64,000 nucleotides of DNA from Marvania coccoides (GCA_963854735.1 OY978101.1:186001-250000); one strand, 5' to 3'; numbered from the stretch's first letter, positions 43,001-54,259 are shown. The notes: a model not told the origin generated them from the sequence alone. Numbers and translations are program-made.

Positions 43001-46000
43001 CAGCGCCCCGCCACGCGCGCACGCGGTATTGCAGACAGTATGGACACCGCGCCCACGTTTGAGCGCCCCTCAGCATGGCCCAGCATGGCCAGTGCGCCCG
43101 CGACAGGCAGAGCAGGGTCCCACCGCCTGCGCCTGCAGCTGCGCGCCGCCCCCAGCAAGGCGCCGCCAGGGCGCACCTTCTGGTCGCAGCTTGTGGATCT
43201 GGAGCCGTCAGGGGGTGGCACTGTGGCCTCTGTGCCGTCACCAGGCCCCCCCGCTGCCGCCACCGCCAATGCTCACGCTTCTGCCCTGCGCGGCTCCTAC
43301 CCGCTTATCGTGACCGCCAGTCCGGTGCCGCACGCAGACGGCGTGCTCGCGTTGTGCATCGCCCCGCGTTTCGTGCTGCGAAATCTTCTGGACGTGGCGA
43401 TTCTCTACCGCCAGCAAGACGCTGCAGGGGAGCGAGAGCTGCCGCCTGGCGGGGCCAGAGCGGTGCGGTGGACGGACGCAGCGCTGCCCCCGCGGCTGTG
43501 CGTGCGCGTGCAGGAAGCTGGCTGGCTGTGGTCGGGCGGTTTTCTGGTGGACACGCCTGGCGATCTTTTTGTTAAAGTGAGGCATAGAGACCGCGGAGAA
43601 ACAATGCTGGTGCGGGTGGACGTGGCTGCTACCTCCACCGGCGCGTTTCACATAGTGCTGTCCCACAACCCTGCCGGTTTCGCGCCGTATAGGGTGGAAA
43701 ACTGCTCCTTGGAGACGCTGCATGCGCGGCAGCGGTCGGTTCGCGAGCAGCAGGACGTGCTGCGGCCGTACTGCTCGCTGAACTACGCCTGGGATGAGCC
43801 GACGCAGCCGCACAAGCTGGTGCTGGAGCTTCCTGGCGCCCAGGCTCTGGGTACCTTTGACCTGGACAAGGTGAGGCGACAAAACTTGATAATTTGTGTT
43901 TATGGGATTTACGGTAATTATATTCGTATTTTGTGTTGCGTTTTGCCGATTTTTAGGGGGCAGTGTTGCCGTCACAATAATCCGTCTTCATTTATTAATT
44001 TCCCCCGCTTTCCTCGTTTCTTCCAACACGTGCAGGTGGGCCAGGACGTGTTCGTTTCCGTGCCCTCTCGCCGCGGCGAGCCAGACCGCAAACTGCGTGT
44101 GATTGTACAGGCAGAGGGGCCGACTCGGGTCCTGACTGTTATTGACCCCGAACGACATCCAATACCCATCAAAGAGGCCCCGTCGCGACTGCTGCAGTCC
44201 TCCCAGCTGGCAGCATTCCTGCCGGCAGCACCCCCGCCCCTGACGTCATTCGTTTGGAAAGTCTCTGTCAATCTCACAGCTGTCGGTGCGTTCAAAAACT
44301 TATTACCTATCCATTTGAATTTATCGTGCTGTTGATCCTGCCAAAAATAATTAAATAATCTTTTGCTGCTGATCGGAGCATTACCATTCCCTTTTCCGCG
44401 CTGAATGCAACAGTACAATTACAATTATTTCTGAAGCCTTTCCCCGGAAAAAAAAATAAAATTCCTTGTTTAATATTTCACAGGCGCGTCGCTGGTGGGA
44501 CCCACCCAGGAGGCAGCCTACGTGCAGCTGGCTGGCGTGGAGGCCGTCGCCGCAGCAGGCGCAGCACGCCACTCCTTGAGCCTGGTTGTCCGCCGCATCC
44601 AGCTGGACAATCCATCGCCGTGGGTGGCATACCCAGTCACTCTCGTGCTGCCAGCGCCCATCAGCACGCTGGGCAGCTCTGTCGCGGCAGCAGTGGAAAA
44701 AATGAACCCTCTGCCAGCGCTGTCCGCTCGTTTATCGGTGTGGCAGCGCCGACCAGCCGGCGTTTTGTGCGTGGAGGTAGCGGAGCTGAAAATCCCATCG
44801 GTGGGGCTGTTCTTGGACCAGCTGCACCTAGAAGACGTGGCGGTCATCGCGGAGAGCGTCGTGGCGGGTCTTGCCAAAGGCAGCGCCCCTGGCAATGCTA
44901 TAATAGGAGCGGGCGCGCGAGCCACGCACAGCAGAGGCTTGCTGCCGGCATCCGCCCCCATTTCTAGCCCCTCCAAGGTACTGGACGCGGGGGGAACGAC
45001 CGCCATCGCCTCCAGCTCGACGACACCCACCGCCAGGCGCCTGCTGCTGCAGCCAGGCGCTGCTGCTTCGGAGCCTCGTCAGCCGACGCTGGGCGACGGC
45101 GGGGCGCTACCTGGTATGTCTGTGGTAGACTTGACGGCTCTTTCAGGCCCAGAAGCGTCTGCTGGCCCGTCTTGGCACCGCCAGAAGGTCTACATCGACC
45201 ATTTGAGTCTATCACGCCTCGACGTTTCTCTGTCCTTCCTTTCTTCCCCTGTCCACCACTTCGTGGCCGCCCACCCCCGGCTGGCAGCACTCCAGCGCCT
45301 GCTGTCCCTCGCAGACGTGGAAGACGCCCACCTCTCCCTCTCCGGGCTGCAGCTCAGCAACCCGCTGATGGACGCCGGCGCCCTGGGCCAGGTCCTGCAG
45401 CGCCATTATTTGCGCGCGCTGGTGGCCGAGCTGTACAAAGTGGTGGGTGCGGCGTCGATGTTCGGCGACCCCGTGACGCTGGTGCAGTCGCTCGGCCTGG
45501 GTGTGTGGACGTTTGTGGCGGAGCCAGCAGCGGGGTTGGTGGAAAGTGCAAGGGCGCTGGGGCCCAGGCAGTTCGTGTTGGGCGTGCTGCGGGGAATCCA
45601 GGGTCTGGTGCGCAGCGTCATCTTTGCGGTGGCGAATGCGACCACCAAGGCCTCGGGGGCTGCTCGAAAGGCCATCGTGGTGTGGGGGTTAGACAGGTGA
45701 GTGGGTGGGTGGGTGGGTGTGGGGCGTGGGGGGGGGGTAGCTAAGGTTACTGTTTTTTATAATTAAAATTTCTTAAATTTAAGGAATTTTAAGAGCATAT
45801 TTTAAATCAAAATGTGGATGCCAACTCTTTTTTCTCTCGTTATATTGTCCCCCTCTGCAGGCAAGATGACGAGCCCCTCGGCGCAGGCGACATCCGTCGC
45901 CGAGTGATGTTCTTGGAGGGCGGGCGCCGCGGCGGGGACTCCGAGGACGCCGTGCTCCTGTCTGCACTGCTACGCGGCCTGGCAGGGCTTCTTAGCGAGC

Positions 46001-46764
46001 CCATTCGAGGCGCAGAAGAGGGCGGAGTGGCCGGACTGTTCCGCGGGCTGCAGCGTGGCGTTCTGGGCGCGGTGGCCCTCCCGCTAGCAGCGCTGCTGGA
46101 GATGAGCGCGAGGACCGCAGACAGCATCCGCAGGGCGGTGGCAGGCTCCAGTAATCTGGGCTGGGTGAGGCCGCCACGCCACGTCAGCACTGCTGAGGCG
46201 CTGGCTCCCTACGACTGGTCTGAAGCGATGGGGCGGTGGTTGCTGACCGAGCTGGACCGGGATGAAGCGGGGCACCGCAGAGGGAGCCACAGAAGCAGCG
46301 GCGGTGGCGGTTTCGCCGGGGTGGCGGCAGCAGCAGCTCCGCCCGAAGCGTTTGTGCTGTGCGTGCCGTGCGCTGCGGCTGGGAGCTACCTGGTACTGAC
46401 CTCTCGCCGGGCGGTGTACGTCAAGGCCAAGGGTCTGATGTGGGAGGCTCAAGTGCTGTGGCAGGCGGCAGTAGCTGATTTAGAGCTAGCGGCGTGGGAT
46501 GAAGGCACTGCGACCGTGCGGCTGGTGGCTAACCCGCCCCTACCCAAGCTTCAGCCTTGGGCACATGGCCAGCCCTTGCGCTCAACGGCGTTCTCGCTGT
46601 TTTCGTTCTTATGTGTGGAGTGCCAAAGTCCTGAAGCGGCAAGCAGGGTGCAAGACGCTGCGAGGAGCGTGATGGCTGCGGCGCCACGGCGGTGGGCCGT
46701 GATGGCCTCTGGAGCCGCAGGAGCGCCTGCGGGGGATGCAATAATCGACAGCGGTAGAAATTAA
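34037..46764 (+). CDS. VPS13: VPS13-like bridge lipid-transfer protein
   Basis: Ten exons (34037-34130, 34289-37379, 37554-38305, 38397-39122, 39224-41117, 41240-41856, 41994-43870, 44036-44285, 44484-45696, 45861-46764) give 3,805 residues. The chorein N-terminus is clear: MFEGWASELLASYLGQFLEV, then LTLENVALRPDAFDHMQLPF with VGSIQALVPWKAL. The long middle is the lipid groove rod with Ala/Gly/Pro/Ser-rich inserts. A VAB/SHR-BD-type region lies near residues 2830-3010 (FVLRNLLDVAILYRQQDAAG; RQSVREQQDVLRPYCSLNYAW-like segment around 43735-43790). The C-terminus has VPS13_C helices and a PH-like strand set (SYLVLTSRRAVYVKAKGLMW). VPS13 proteins move phospholipids in bulk at membrane contact sites. 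Four of nine introns need GC donors. Frame and phase agree at every junction. Confidence 0.9.
45703..45717 (+). other. Intronic G-quadruplex motif beside a 5' splice site
   Basis: GGGTGGGTGGGTGGG begins six bases after the GT donor of the last VPS13 intron and continues into further G runs (about 45720-45737). Four GGG tracts with one-base loops are the tightest G4 consensus and lie on the RNA-sense strand. Confidence 0.7.
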
Positions 46765-47254
46765 ACCCAATAAAATTGACCGAACAATTCGTACTGTTTT
46801 TTACTTTTTCTTTTACCAATTTATTTAGTTTTTTCTGATGTACAGTATGCTTATTTCCGCTTGCTTTACAATTTGTTTACATTGTGTTATTTGTTTTTAA
46901 CAGAGCTGAATTCTACAATCTATTTTTACACCACGCCCCTGAACCGCCGTCAGTTACTTCTTCTCCTGGGCAAACTGGCCAAGCTCCTTCATTTACGCCC
47001 TGCTCTTGTCAGAGGGTGCAGAAGAACTAAGAATACTCGAGCGCTGAACAGCTCTGCTGAGCTGCACAAATGACCGCCGCCGGGTGCAGAAGAAATAAAT
47101 TTCAACTGACGAGTATATGCATTTTAGATTGATATTTTTTAATTTTCATAAGCGCTGAACGATCTTTCCTTGTATATCCTGTTTGCAACGCATGCATTTC
47201 AAAATTATAATTATTTAAATCGAACATTTGTTATTAATTTATTTATTTTACGCG
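46765..47254. other. Spacer between VPS13 and RluA-type gene
   Basis: An AATAAA lies just after the VPS13 stop (about 46770). The rest is AT-rich with a GC-richer patch (about 46900-47090) where GGGTGCAGAAGAA occurs twice. No family could be assigned to the short frames there. Confidence 0.35.
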
Positions 47255-48109
47255 ATGGCGCAGCTGGCAATCCTCCGAGACAGTGCCCATCTCTTGATCA
47301 TTAATAAGCCGCCAATGATTCCCTTCCATAACAGCGATACTTCACCTGGGGTGGTGACGGCACTACGCCAACAACTGGGCGCCTCATTCCCCAGGCTCTA
47401 TCCTGTGCATAGGTAAAATTAGGGGTTGAACACGCTGCGGAAAGTGCACCCATCCCCTATCACGCCCATTCACACTTCTTCCTATTCACTCTAATTTCAC
47501 AGACTCGACACAATGAGCTCCGGAGCTTTGATTTTTGCAAAGTCCCCAGAAGCCGCCCGTGAGGTCATCACTGCCTTCAGGGACGGTAAGGTCCACAAGT
47601 ACTATGTCGCAATTGCAGACCGCAAACCCGCAAAGCGGCAGGGAAGCGTCGTGGGAGACATGTCGAAGGGACGGCGAGGCAGTTGGATGCTGGCACGAAC
47701 TACCACGAACCCTGCGATCACCCGCTTCGTCAGCGCTGGCATCCCGGAGCGATCGGGCCTGCGCGGGTTTCTCCTCAAGCCGGAGACCGGGAAAACGCAC
47801 CAGCTGCGGGTGGCGTTGAAGGCCATCGGAGCTCCAGTGCTCGGGGACGTGCGATACGCCAACGCGGAGCAGGCTGGGAAGGTGGACAGGGGGTACCTGC
47901 ATTGTGCGGCTATGCGGGTGGTGGTGAATGGTGATTTGGAGCAGGTGGTGTGCGCTCCTACAGAAGGCGATGAATATATGTCTGCAGGGTTCGGCAGTGT
48001 GTTTGAAGGGTGGTTTCCAGCAGGGATTGAGGCGGACCGCGGGGTGTGGTTCCCTGAGACAAAGCTGCTGCGATCGTGCCCATCTGTGCTGTCGACAATC
48101 AGAGTGTAA
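47255..48109 (+). CDS. RluA/RsuA-superfamily pseudouridine synthase
   Basis: Exons 47255-47412 and 47503-48109 give 254 residues. The RluA signature is split by the intron: LYPVHR|LDTMSSGALIFAKS contains HRLDxxxSG, with the catalytic Asp. Other blocks are ILRDSAHLLIINKPPMIPFH at the N-terminus, HKYYVAIADRKP, GLRGFLLKPETGKTHQLRVA (K-TGRTHQLR type) and GAPVLGDVRYAN. It isomerises specific uridines in rRNA or tRNA; the target is unknown. There is no S4 domain, so it resembles TruC/RluC-like short forms. No strong targeting peptide was seen. Confidence 0.88.
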
Positions 48110-49301
48110 TCGTGGGGGAAAGGTGGTGTCGAGCCACGGTGGCAAAATGAAGAAATTCATACCCTCTAGTGCATATTCATTTATTACTTTACAATTTAGC
48201 TAGATAGTTTTCGTAAGCACTGGCCACCATGGGCTCCCCTGCAGAAACCGATCTCCAATGGCACTGCGTCTGCCGCTGGAACCGGCGCTGCAGGTGTCTG
48301 ACCTGCTCGCATTCCACTGGTTCTGGGTGGCATCCACAGCGTCGGTCGCAGAGGGTTCTGGGCCGGACGGGCAGAGCAGTGCCGAGGAAGCAAAAGAGGT
48401 AAAAACGCTAGGGGAAATGCTGGCAGGTTTGGAGGCGGCGGAACTTGACGTGGGCCGCGCAAAGGCCAGGCCGCGGGGCTTGCCACGCTGCGCTGCGCTT
48501 ATATAGGCTATATAACGCTGCTGACCGCTGCGAACGAGGTTGGGGCGCACATTGCCACGAAAAAAATGCTCAGCTTGCTGCCACGTGAGGTATTGTTCAG
48601 CCGAGTGCCAGAAAAGGACTGGAAGGCGTCGCTGCACAAGCCGATGTGTAAGCTGCTCGCAGCTGAGAAGGCTGTGTGACGGCGTGCAGTGATTTTGTTA
48701 TACTATTTTCTTGTGAGGTGATTAAATTGGTGGCGCAAAGACGCTCGCTGCAGCGAATTCTTGATTTTGAATTTGTTTTAACGTACATATAATGAATATA
48801 AATTTAATGGCGATATCGGCCCATCAATAGAATCATGCAAAAAAGGGAGTGACGGATACGATGAAATGAAAATTATAAAAAAACAAAAGCTAGCAAAGCT
48901 GCAAGCAGAACTAAACACCCAATATGCGCAATGCCATAATTTTAAAATTGAATAAAAAAATAGACTTCAGAATTCACTTTTGTTCCCCCCATTGTTTGTA
49001 CTTAATTAAGTGCCCCCCCCGTTGGTGCACCCCAAGGCACTGAGTGCTTGCGAAGGTCGATGACGACCCCTCGCTGCATTTCCAGCTCTTTGCATTTGCA
49101 ATCGCAGCAAAAATGTTTGAACGTAGTTGACACCCCCATACACAGCATTGGGGCCATAGATGAGGCGGTCGTGCGAATATATATATATATATATTTTAAT
49201 TCATTTTTTTTATTTCATTTTATATGCTCTCCTTGTTTCAACCATCTGGGCCATTTTGTATTCAATTGTTTATTCGACAGAAGGCCTCAATCATTCACGC
49301 A
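48110..49301. other. Spacer with MYND remnant and AT repeats
   Basis: This contains the decayed MYND segment (listed separately) and an AT-rich stretch with a short (AT)n run (about 49178-49194). The upstream part (about 48230-48510) is GC-rich and open in several frames without a recognisable domain. Confidence 0.4.
48230..48679 (+). pseudogene. MYND zinc-finger gene remnant with frameshift
   Basis: The frame from 48567 reads CSACCHVRYCSAECQK, the second half of a MYND finger (C-x2-C...YC-x3-CQ). The expected continuation KDWKASLHKPMCKLLAAE appears immediately afterwards in a different frame and ends at a TGA (48677-48679). One extra A in GCCAGAAAAGG (48607-48617) would explain the shift. 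The first CxxC pair expected upstream is not intact, and another shift at an A run (about 48560-48566) is likely. Upstream GC-rich sequence may be the former N-terminal region. This looks like a recently decayed MYND gene. Confidence 0.6.
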
Positions 49302-50279
49302 ATGTTGAGCAATTTGTTGGGCCTTGGTGCAATTGCAAAATGGGCGAGCATTCTTCTCGTGGCCACCGTCGTCAGTATCGCATTCGTTAAAGGCAGTCTG
49401 AGCTCTTCTTTGAGAGGAGGTGGCGTTCACGTCTTGGCCCTCCCCCACAATGACACGAAACAGTCAAACTCACTTGAACGCAGCCACGCTGCCTATCCAT
49501 CAACCCCTTACAAATCCATCCACATTTCCATAGCATTCCATTATGCTGAAGGACGAATACAGTATGTGCAGCGCGTGGTTTCCACCTGTTTAGGCTACTC
49601 TGTGATGTTTGAAAAAGTGGCCATAGTTATCGACACAGATTCGCCTTTGACAGCCAACAACACCTTCCTTGCTCGCCGGGCTGACATTATAGAACACAGC
49701 CCCAGTATCCACTTCAACCTCACGTGGAAGCACCGCGACCGTGTGATTGCGCTGGCCGCTGCCAAGAAATTTGACGTGTTTATGTACGTGGAGGATGACA
49801 TTCAAATCCCTCTGCCCACGCTGTGGCGGTATCTAGACAACTTCAAGATTTTGTGGCCGTCAAAGGGCATCCCTGGTTGCGTTCGCGTCGAGCACAACAA
49901 CTCAACCTTTGTCACCGTTGATTACGTCATTCCAATATTTCTCAGCAAGAAAGATGTAGTTTCCAAGGGGGGCCGCCAGTTCTTCTCCCCTGCTATGCCG
50001 TACCAGGGCTTTTGGCTCATGCCTCGAACCGCCCTGCAAGAAAGCATGAAGTACTTTCTTTACAATAACAACACCGCACCTTCGCCGTGCAGCCATGCGG
50101 TGCGCGAAAATGCGGCGTCGTTCCCCCGGTGTGGGCTGCCGCAGTTTAAGTACTATATTGAGCTTAAAAATGGGTCTGTGAGCCCATTTGCATGGACCCA
50201 TCACCTTCCCAACACCTATGTCTATTCTTCCTTTCTCAATGGGAAAATGCCGGTAGACAACATGGTTCACATTACGTAA
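49302..50279 (+). CDS. Single-exon type II membrane glycosyltransferase-like protein
   Basis: A single open frame of 325 residues. It starts with a short cytosolic segment and a signal anchor (WASILLVATVVSIAFVKG), then a lumenal domain. SIHISIAFHYAEGRIQYVQR resembles the first strand of a GT-A fold, and FDVFMYVEDDIQIPLPTLWR carries an acidic EDD in the position of a metal-binding DxD. Four N-glycosylation sequons (for example NNT, NLT, NNST) fit secretory passage. No CAZy family could be assigned with confidence. It is one of the few intronless genes here and sits between the MYND remnant and another low-content stretch. An upstream in-frame ATG at 49224 is possible; 49302 is preferred because it puts the anchor near the N-terminus. 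Confidence 0.65.
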   Translation: MLSNLLGLGAIAKWASILLVATVVSIAFVKGSLSSSLRGGGVHVLALPHNDTKQSNSLERSHAAYPSTPYKSIHISIAFHYAEGRIQYVQRVVSTCLGYSVMFEKVAIVIDTDSPLTANNTFLARRADIIEHSPSIHFNLTWKHRDRVIALAAAKKFDVFMYVEDDIQIPLPTLWRYLDNFKILWPSKGIPGCVRVEHNNSTFVTVDYVIPIFLSKKDVVSKGGRQFFSPAMPYQGFWLMPRTALQESMKYFLYNNNTAPSPCSHAVRENAASFPRCGLPQFKYYIELKNGSVSPFAWTHHLPNTYVYSSFLNGKMPVDNMVHIT

Positions 50280-51580
50280 AAACAAAAATAGTTTTTCAAT
50301 GGAAATAATGGCTCCATTGTTCCTGGGTGGGCTGTGCCCTCTTTACTCTTCGACTTCTTCCTTTTCTTGGCTGCTCTTTCCAGCAAGCAAGCCGCTGGCG
50401 GATTGGGAGGTCAACCAAGCGCTGGGAGACGTCCATGCAATGCGCCGCAGGAATATGTGGAGAGGGAAGCTGGGTGGCGGCAAGCGTGGCTTGTGGGCGG
50501 CATCTTTGGCAAGAAATGTTGACGCTGTTTGCGAGGATGGCTATGAGGGGCGGTGCAATGAAAGTTGAAGCTGCAAAACTCCAGACCGCCGTGTCCCGTC
50601 GTGCTTTCTCTTTGCGAGTACCTGGCAGCAGCATTTTGAAGGAAGCAGCGGTGGACAGGAAGCTGCGATATGGAGTCGATGCTGACCGCTGGCGAGATTT
50701 TTTGGGGCGATGCTACTAGATCTACCCGCGCTGGATGCGTCTTCCGGGAAGCTTGCAGTCCTGGGGCAACAGCAGCTGGCATTTTCCAAGCGCAGCAATG
50801 GCACTGCGGTGGAGGGGACAGTGCTTGAAATCAAGTGGACGTGATGCGCAAGAGAGGGCTGTCCTTGCTCAGTGCCATTAATGTGGGGCTGCCTTGGGAT
50901 GCATAGATGTTTTGAACAGAGATTTTGTATTGGCGCAACGACGTTGCCGCATTCATATATTCATTACACATTGTTTTCCATTAATATGCTCTTCAATGTT
51001 TTTGCTTAATTTTATTGAGAGGAAAAATTGTGCAGAATTCTTTATTTTTTTCAAACCATTAAATTATTCTGTTTACAAAATGCAACCCATTAAATCCACC
51101 GCTTGAGCGCCGGGAATGCCATTGTACAACCTGGCTGTATAGTTAAAATGCGGTTCGTTTTTACACGTGCAGTGAGGTGATCCACCTACCTGATGGGGCC
51201 AGTTTTTTGTTTGGGGGGGAGGGCAGAAATTAACCACTTGAGATATGCAATTAAATAAAAACAGGAAGCAACAGCCCAGTAGTTTAAGTTCGAAATTGTG
51301 CATTCGTAAACGACCAGATCTACCTCTGCTGCTCCCAATATCTCAACGGTGATAGGAGCAAAATGCTAGGGCTGGCAAAGGAAGCCTCCGAGGGGAGCTG
51401 GAAACGTGGAATAATTACCTGGTATTTAAATTTTAACAAATGAAGAAAATGACGACTCAAAAACAGTCGGCTTCTAAAATTTCAGTTAAGAGCAAAATGG
51501 CGTTTTGATGTTAAAAGCAATGCAATCCTGCCACTAGCCTGCTGCCCCAAAACATTACTGTTCGTGTTTAACATAAAAGA
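50280..51580. other. 1.3-kb gap with possible gene remnants
   Basis: Sequence from about 50380 to 50845 is GC-rich with protein-like frames that switch: SRRAFSLRVPGSSILKEAAV in one frame, then LDASSGKLAVLGQQQLAFSK in another up to TGA at about 50843. The break near a T run (50697-50702) suggests a frameshifted remnant, but no family is recognised. The rest (50880-51580) is AT-rich with nothing identified. Confidence 0.35.
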
Positions 51581-52227
51581 TTAAATTACCCCGCCGCCTT
51601 GCGTACCACCCCCTGGTGCCCCGCCCTGCACCACCACGGTGTAATCAACTTGCGGCAAGGCAGTTGCATCTGCAGTCACTGTCGCCTCCAATCCCAGCGC
51701 CGCCAAAGCTCCTCGAATCACTGCGCAGGGCAGCACCAGGTAGTCCGCTGCCAGTTCATTGGGCGAGGCTCGTTCCGCAGTCACCCCCACCAGATTTTGG
51801 CTGAGGCGGAGCGTCCACCGAAATTGAGTGTCTCTCAAAACGTAGGTCCCCCTGTGGTTGGTGCGCAGGTTGTCGATGCTTTTTCGGAAGACCTCCGTCC
51901 ACAGTTCCTTGCACACCCACTTCAGCACGTCCAGCTGCTCCAGCAGGGGCGGGCGCTGCCGTGACAGACGCTCTGCCAAAAGGCGCCCGATGCGGAAGCC
52001 CACCGCGCTCAGAGCGGCCTGTGGGTGGGAGGTAGAGTGGGAGGTTGTTGATCAGTGTAAAATTACGGTGCGAATTCAGGGGTAAAATGTACCTGGACTG
52101 GAGGTCCGACAAGCTGCTGCTGATAATGTTCCACCAGAGCTGCCAAGAGGTAGTCCAAGCAGCTCTCCGAGCATGTTCGTTCCCACGGTGATTTTGGCGT
52201 TCCCAGTGGCCGTGGCGGTGAGGCCAT
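51581..52227 (-). CDS. TRAPPC6: TRAPP complex subunit 6 (Bet3 family)
   Basis: Exons 52093-52227 and 51581-52018, phase 0, give 190 residues. After a short Pro-rich start, SCLDYLLAALVEHYQQQLVG is the N-terminal Bet3 helix. AALSAVGFRIGRLLAERLSR, LDVLKWVCKELWTEVFRKSI, DNLRTNHRGTYVLRDTQFRW and VLPCAVIRGALAALGLEATV match TRAPPC6 almost block for block. The tail ends in Gly-rich residues. TRAPPC6 heterodimerises with TRAPPC3 in the core of the TRAPP Rab-GEF for ER-Golgi traffic. The call is secure, and the start ATG (52225-52227) is the only in-frame choice near the conserved helix. Confidence 0.92.
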
Positions 52228-52572
52228 TTATTTTATTTTATTTATTATTTCGATCAAATCGACGTAAAAAAAAGGTCGCAATGTGATCAAGCTGCCGATG
52301 CGCAATGGCGGAAAAGTTTAAATCTGACGGTGTTTGTTATTGTTAATAGTATTTAACAAAAATTAAAGCTGTGCTGAAAGTGGCCTCATTTGAAAATTTA
52401 TGCACATGGGCCGCCCCATTTTCGCTGAATTGAGCAGTTTGCAGCGTCCATTCACATTATATATCGGAATTTTAGCCATCGTGGCCCTGCGCCGTCGCCT
52501 CGTCCACCCACTTACGGTTCAAGCTCCCAAAATCTTTTTTTTATATTAAATTCAACTTTCAACAACAAAACC
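52228..52572. promoter_or_regulatory. 345-bp divergent spacer, TRAPPC6 / PYRB
   Basis: AT-rich sequence between two start codons. A TTTATTTTATTTTATTTATT tract adjoins the TRAPPC6 start. Both promoters are expected here. Confidence 0.35.
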
Positions 52573-53799
52573 ATGTCGCAAATTGCGGCGCACCCGCGCC
52601 TAGGCGCCGCTCTTATCGCCCACCCCAAGCTCCACCGCCGTGCCGCCGCCCCCCTCGCAGCCCCTCGCTGCGCTGCAGCCCCCGCTGCCACTGTGAATGG
52701 CGCCGGCACTTCATGGCTCACCGAGCCGCTCAAGCACGTCGTGGAGTCGCAGCAGTTCAGCACAGACACGCTGAAGCGGATATTCGAGGTGGCGCGGGAG
52801 ATGGAGGACGTGCAGCCCAACACCGACGCCTCCCGGCAGTTGCAGGGTGCGATCATGTCAACGCTGTTTTACGAGCCCTCTACCCGCACGAGGCTGTCGT
52901 TTGAGTCCGCCATGGCGCGCCTGGGTGGCACCGTGCTGTCCACTGAGAGCGCCGGGGAGTACTCGTCCGCCGCCAAGGGAGAAACCCTCGAAGGTAATTC
53001 TGGCACATCATTTTTACTTTTCCTATTTTCCGATAGAAATTAAGGCCGTGAAATTGATGAATTGTTCGCCCCCAAAAAACAAAAAGTTATGCCCTAAGCC
53101 TGGATTTTCTTCCTCTGCATTGCTTTAGATACCATTCGCACCGTGGAGGGCTACGCTGACATCATCGTGCTGCGCCACTTCATGGCCGGGAGCGCCAAGC
53201 GCGCCGCCGCCGCCGCCTCCGTGCCCATCCTCAACGCCGGCGACGGCCCGGGGCAGCACCCCAGTCAAGCCCTGCTCGACGTGTACACCATTCAGCGCGA
53301 AATCGGCCGCCTTGAGAATTTTCGAATCGGCATGGTTGGCGATCTTGCAAACGGCCGCACAGTGCGCTCTCTGGCGTACGTTCTGTCCATGTACCCCGGC
53401 GTCAAGATGTACTTCGTCGCCCCCGATGTCGTGCGCATGAAGGACGACATCAAAGCTTACCTGACGAACGTGGGCGTCGACTGGGAGGAGGTTGATGATT
53501 TGCGTGCTGTGGCTGCTGACGTGGACGTGCTGTACCAGACCCGCATCCAAAAAGAAAGGTTCCAGGACCGGCCGGAGGACTACGAGAAGGCCAAAGGAAA
53601 GTTCATCATCGACCGGGAGCTGATGGGGCAGCTGAACAGCAACGCCGTGGTGATGCACCCGCTGCCTAGGGTGGACGAGATCACGCCTGATGTGGACTCG
53701 GACCCGCGGGCGGCGTACTTTAGGCAGGCGAAGAACGGGCTGTACGTGCGGATGGCGCTGCTGAAGTTGTGTCTTGAGGACAGAATCGGGCGGAATTAG
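52573..53799 (+). CDS. PYRB: Aspartate carbamoyltransferase, plastid precursor
   Basis: Exons 52573-52993 and 53129-53799 (phase 1) give 363 residues. The first ~45 residues (Ala/Arg/His-rich, no acidic residues) are a plastid transit peptide. The carbamoyl-phosphate site FYEPSTRTRLSFESAMARLG is intact (STRTR), followed by SAAKGETLEDTIRTVEGYAD, ILNAGDGPGQHPSQALLDVY, RIGMVGDLANGRTVRSLAYV and NAVVMHPLPRVDEITPDVDS. The enzyme makes carbamoyl-aspartate, the committed step of pyrimidine synthesis, in the chloroplast. Plant homologues are UMP-inhibited catalytic trimers. The length is normal for the family. Confidence 0.95.
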
Positions 53800-53954
53800 A
53801 AATGATGATGGGGCGGGGGAGGAACTCGATATGTAGTGAAGTTAGGATTGCGAGTGCACAGATAATGTGTGGGCCTCTAATGCATGCTATATTTTTTTTG
53901 GTAAGACGTATTGTTTTGTAAGCAGCAGATTTTAAGGCATGGGCTAGAGGGTCG

Positions 53955-54022
53955 TACCCTCCAGGGGTAGTACGTCTCCTATAGCAATACCAATATGGCC
54001 AATAGACCTCGCATAGGTCTAT
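53955..54022. repeat. Two adjacent perfect hairpins
   Basis: TACCC-TCCAG-GGGTA (53955-53969, counting loop) and ATAGACCT-CGCAT-AGGTCTAT (54002-54022) form 5-bp and 8-bp perfect stems within 70 bp. They lie in a short GC-richer island in AT-rich sequence and could be a small structured RNA or an element terminus. Nothing else identifies them. Confidence 0.45.
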
Positions 54023-54259
54023 CGTAGCCCATTCCCCTAAATTTGGTTTAGTTTGATACTTGGAACTTGAAATAATGGCGGCGGAATTTTGGTTGCTTGG
54101 ATAACCAGAATAGTGTCATGCTCCGGAACTGTGCCATCGATTATCACCAGCAGGTAGCAGCGTTATTCTGATTTGGAAGCCCTGAGTGATTTAGAAGCGG
54201 TGTTTTTTAGCGAAAATAGTTATAAACTGGGTGTCGTTTTAGATTCAATTTCTGCTCTT

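Noticed and set aside
46861..47073. 70-codon frame after VPS13
   Set aside because: No family match; it may be a small remnant, but neither strand gives a convincing protein.
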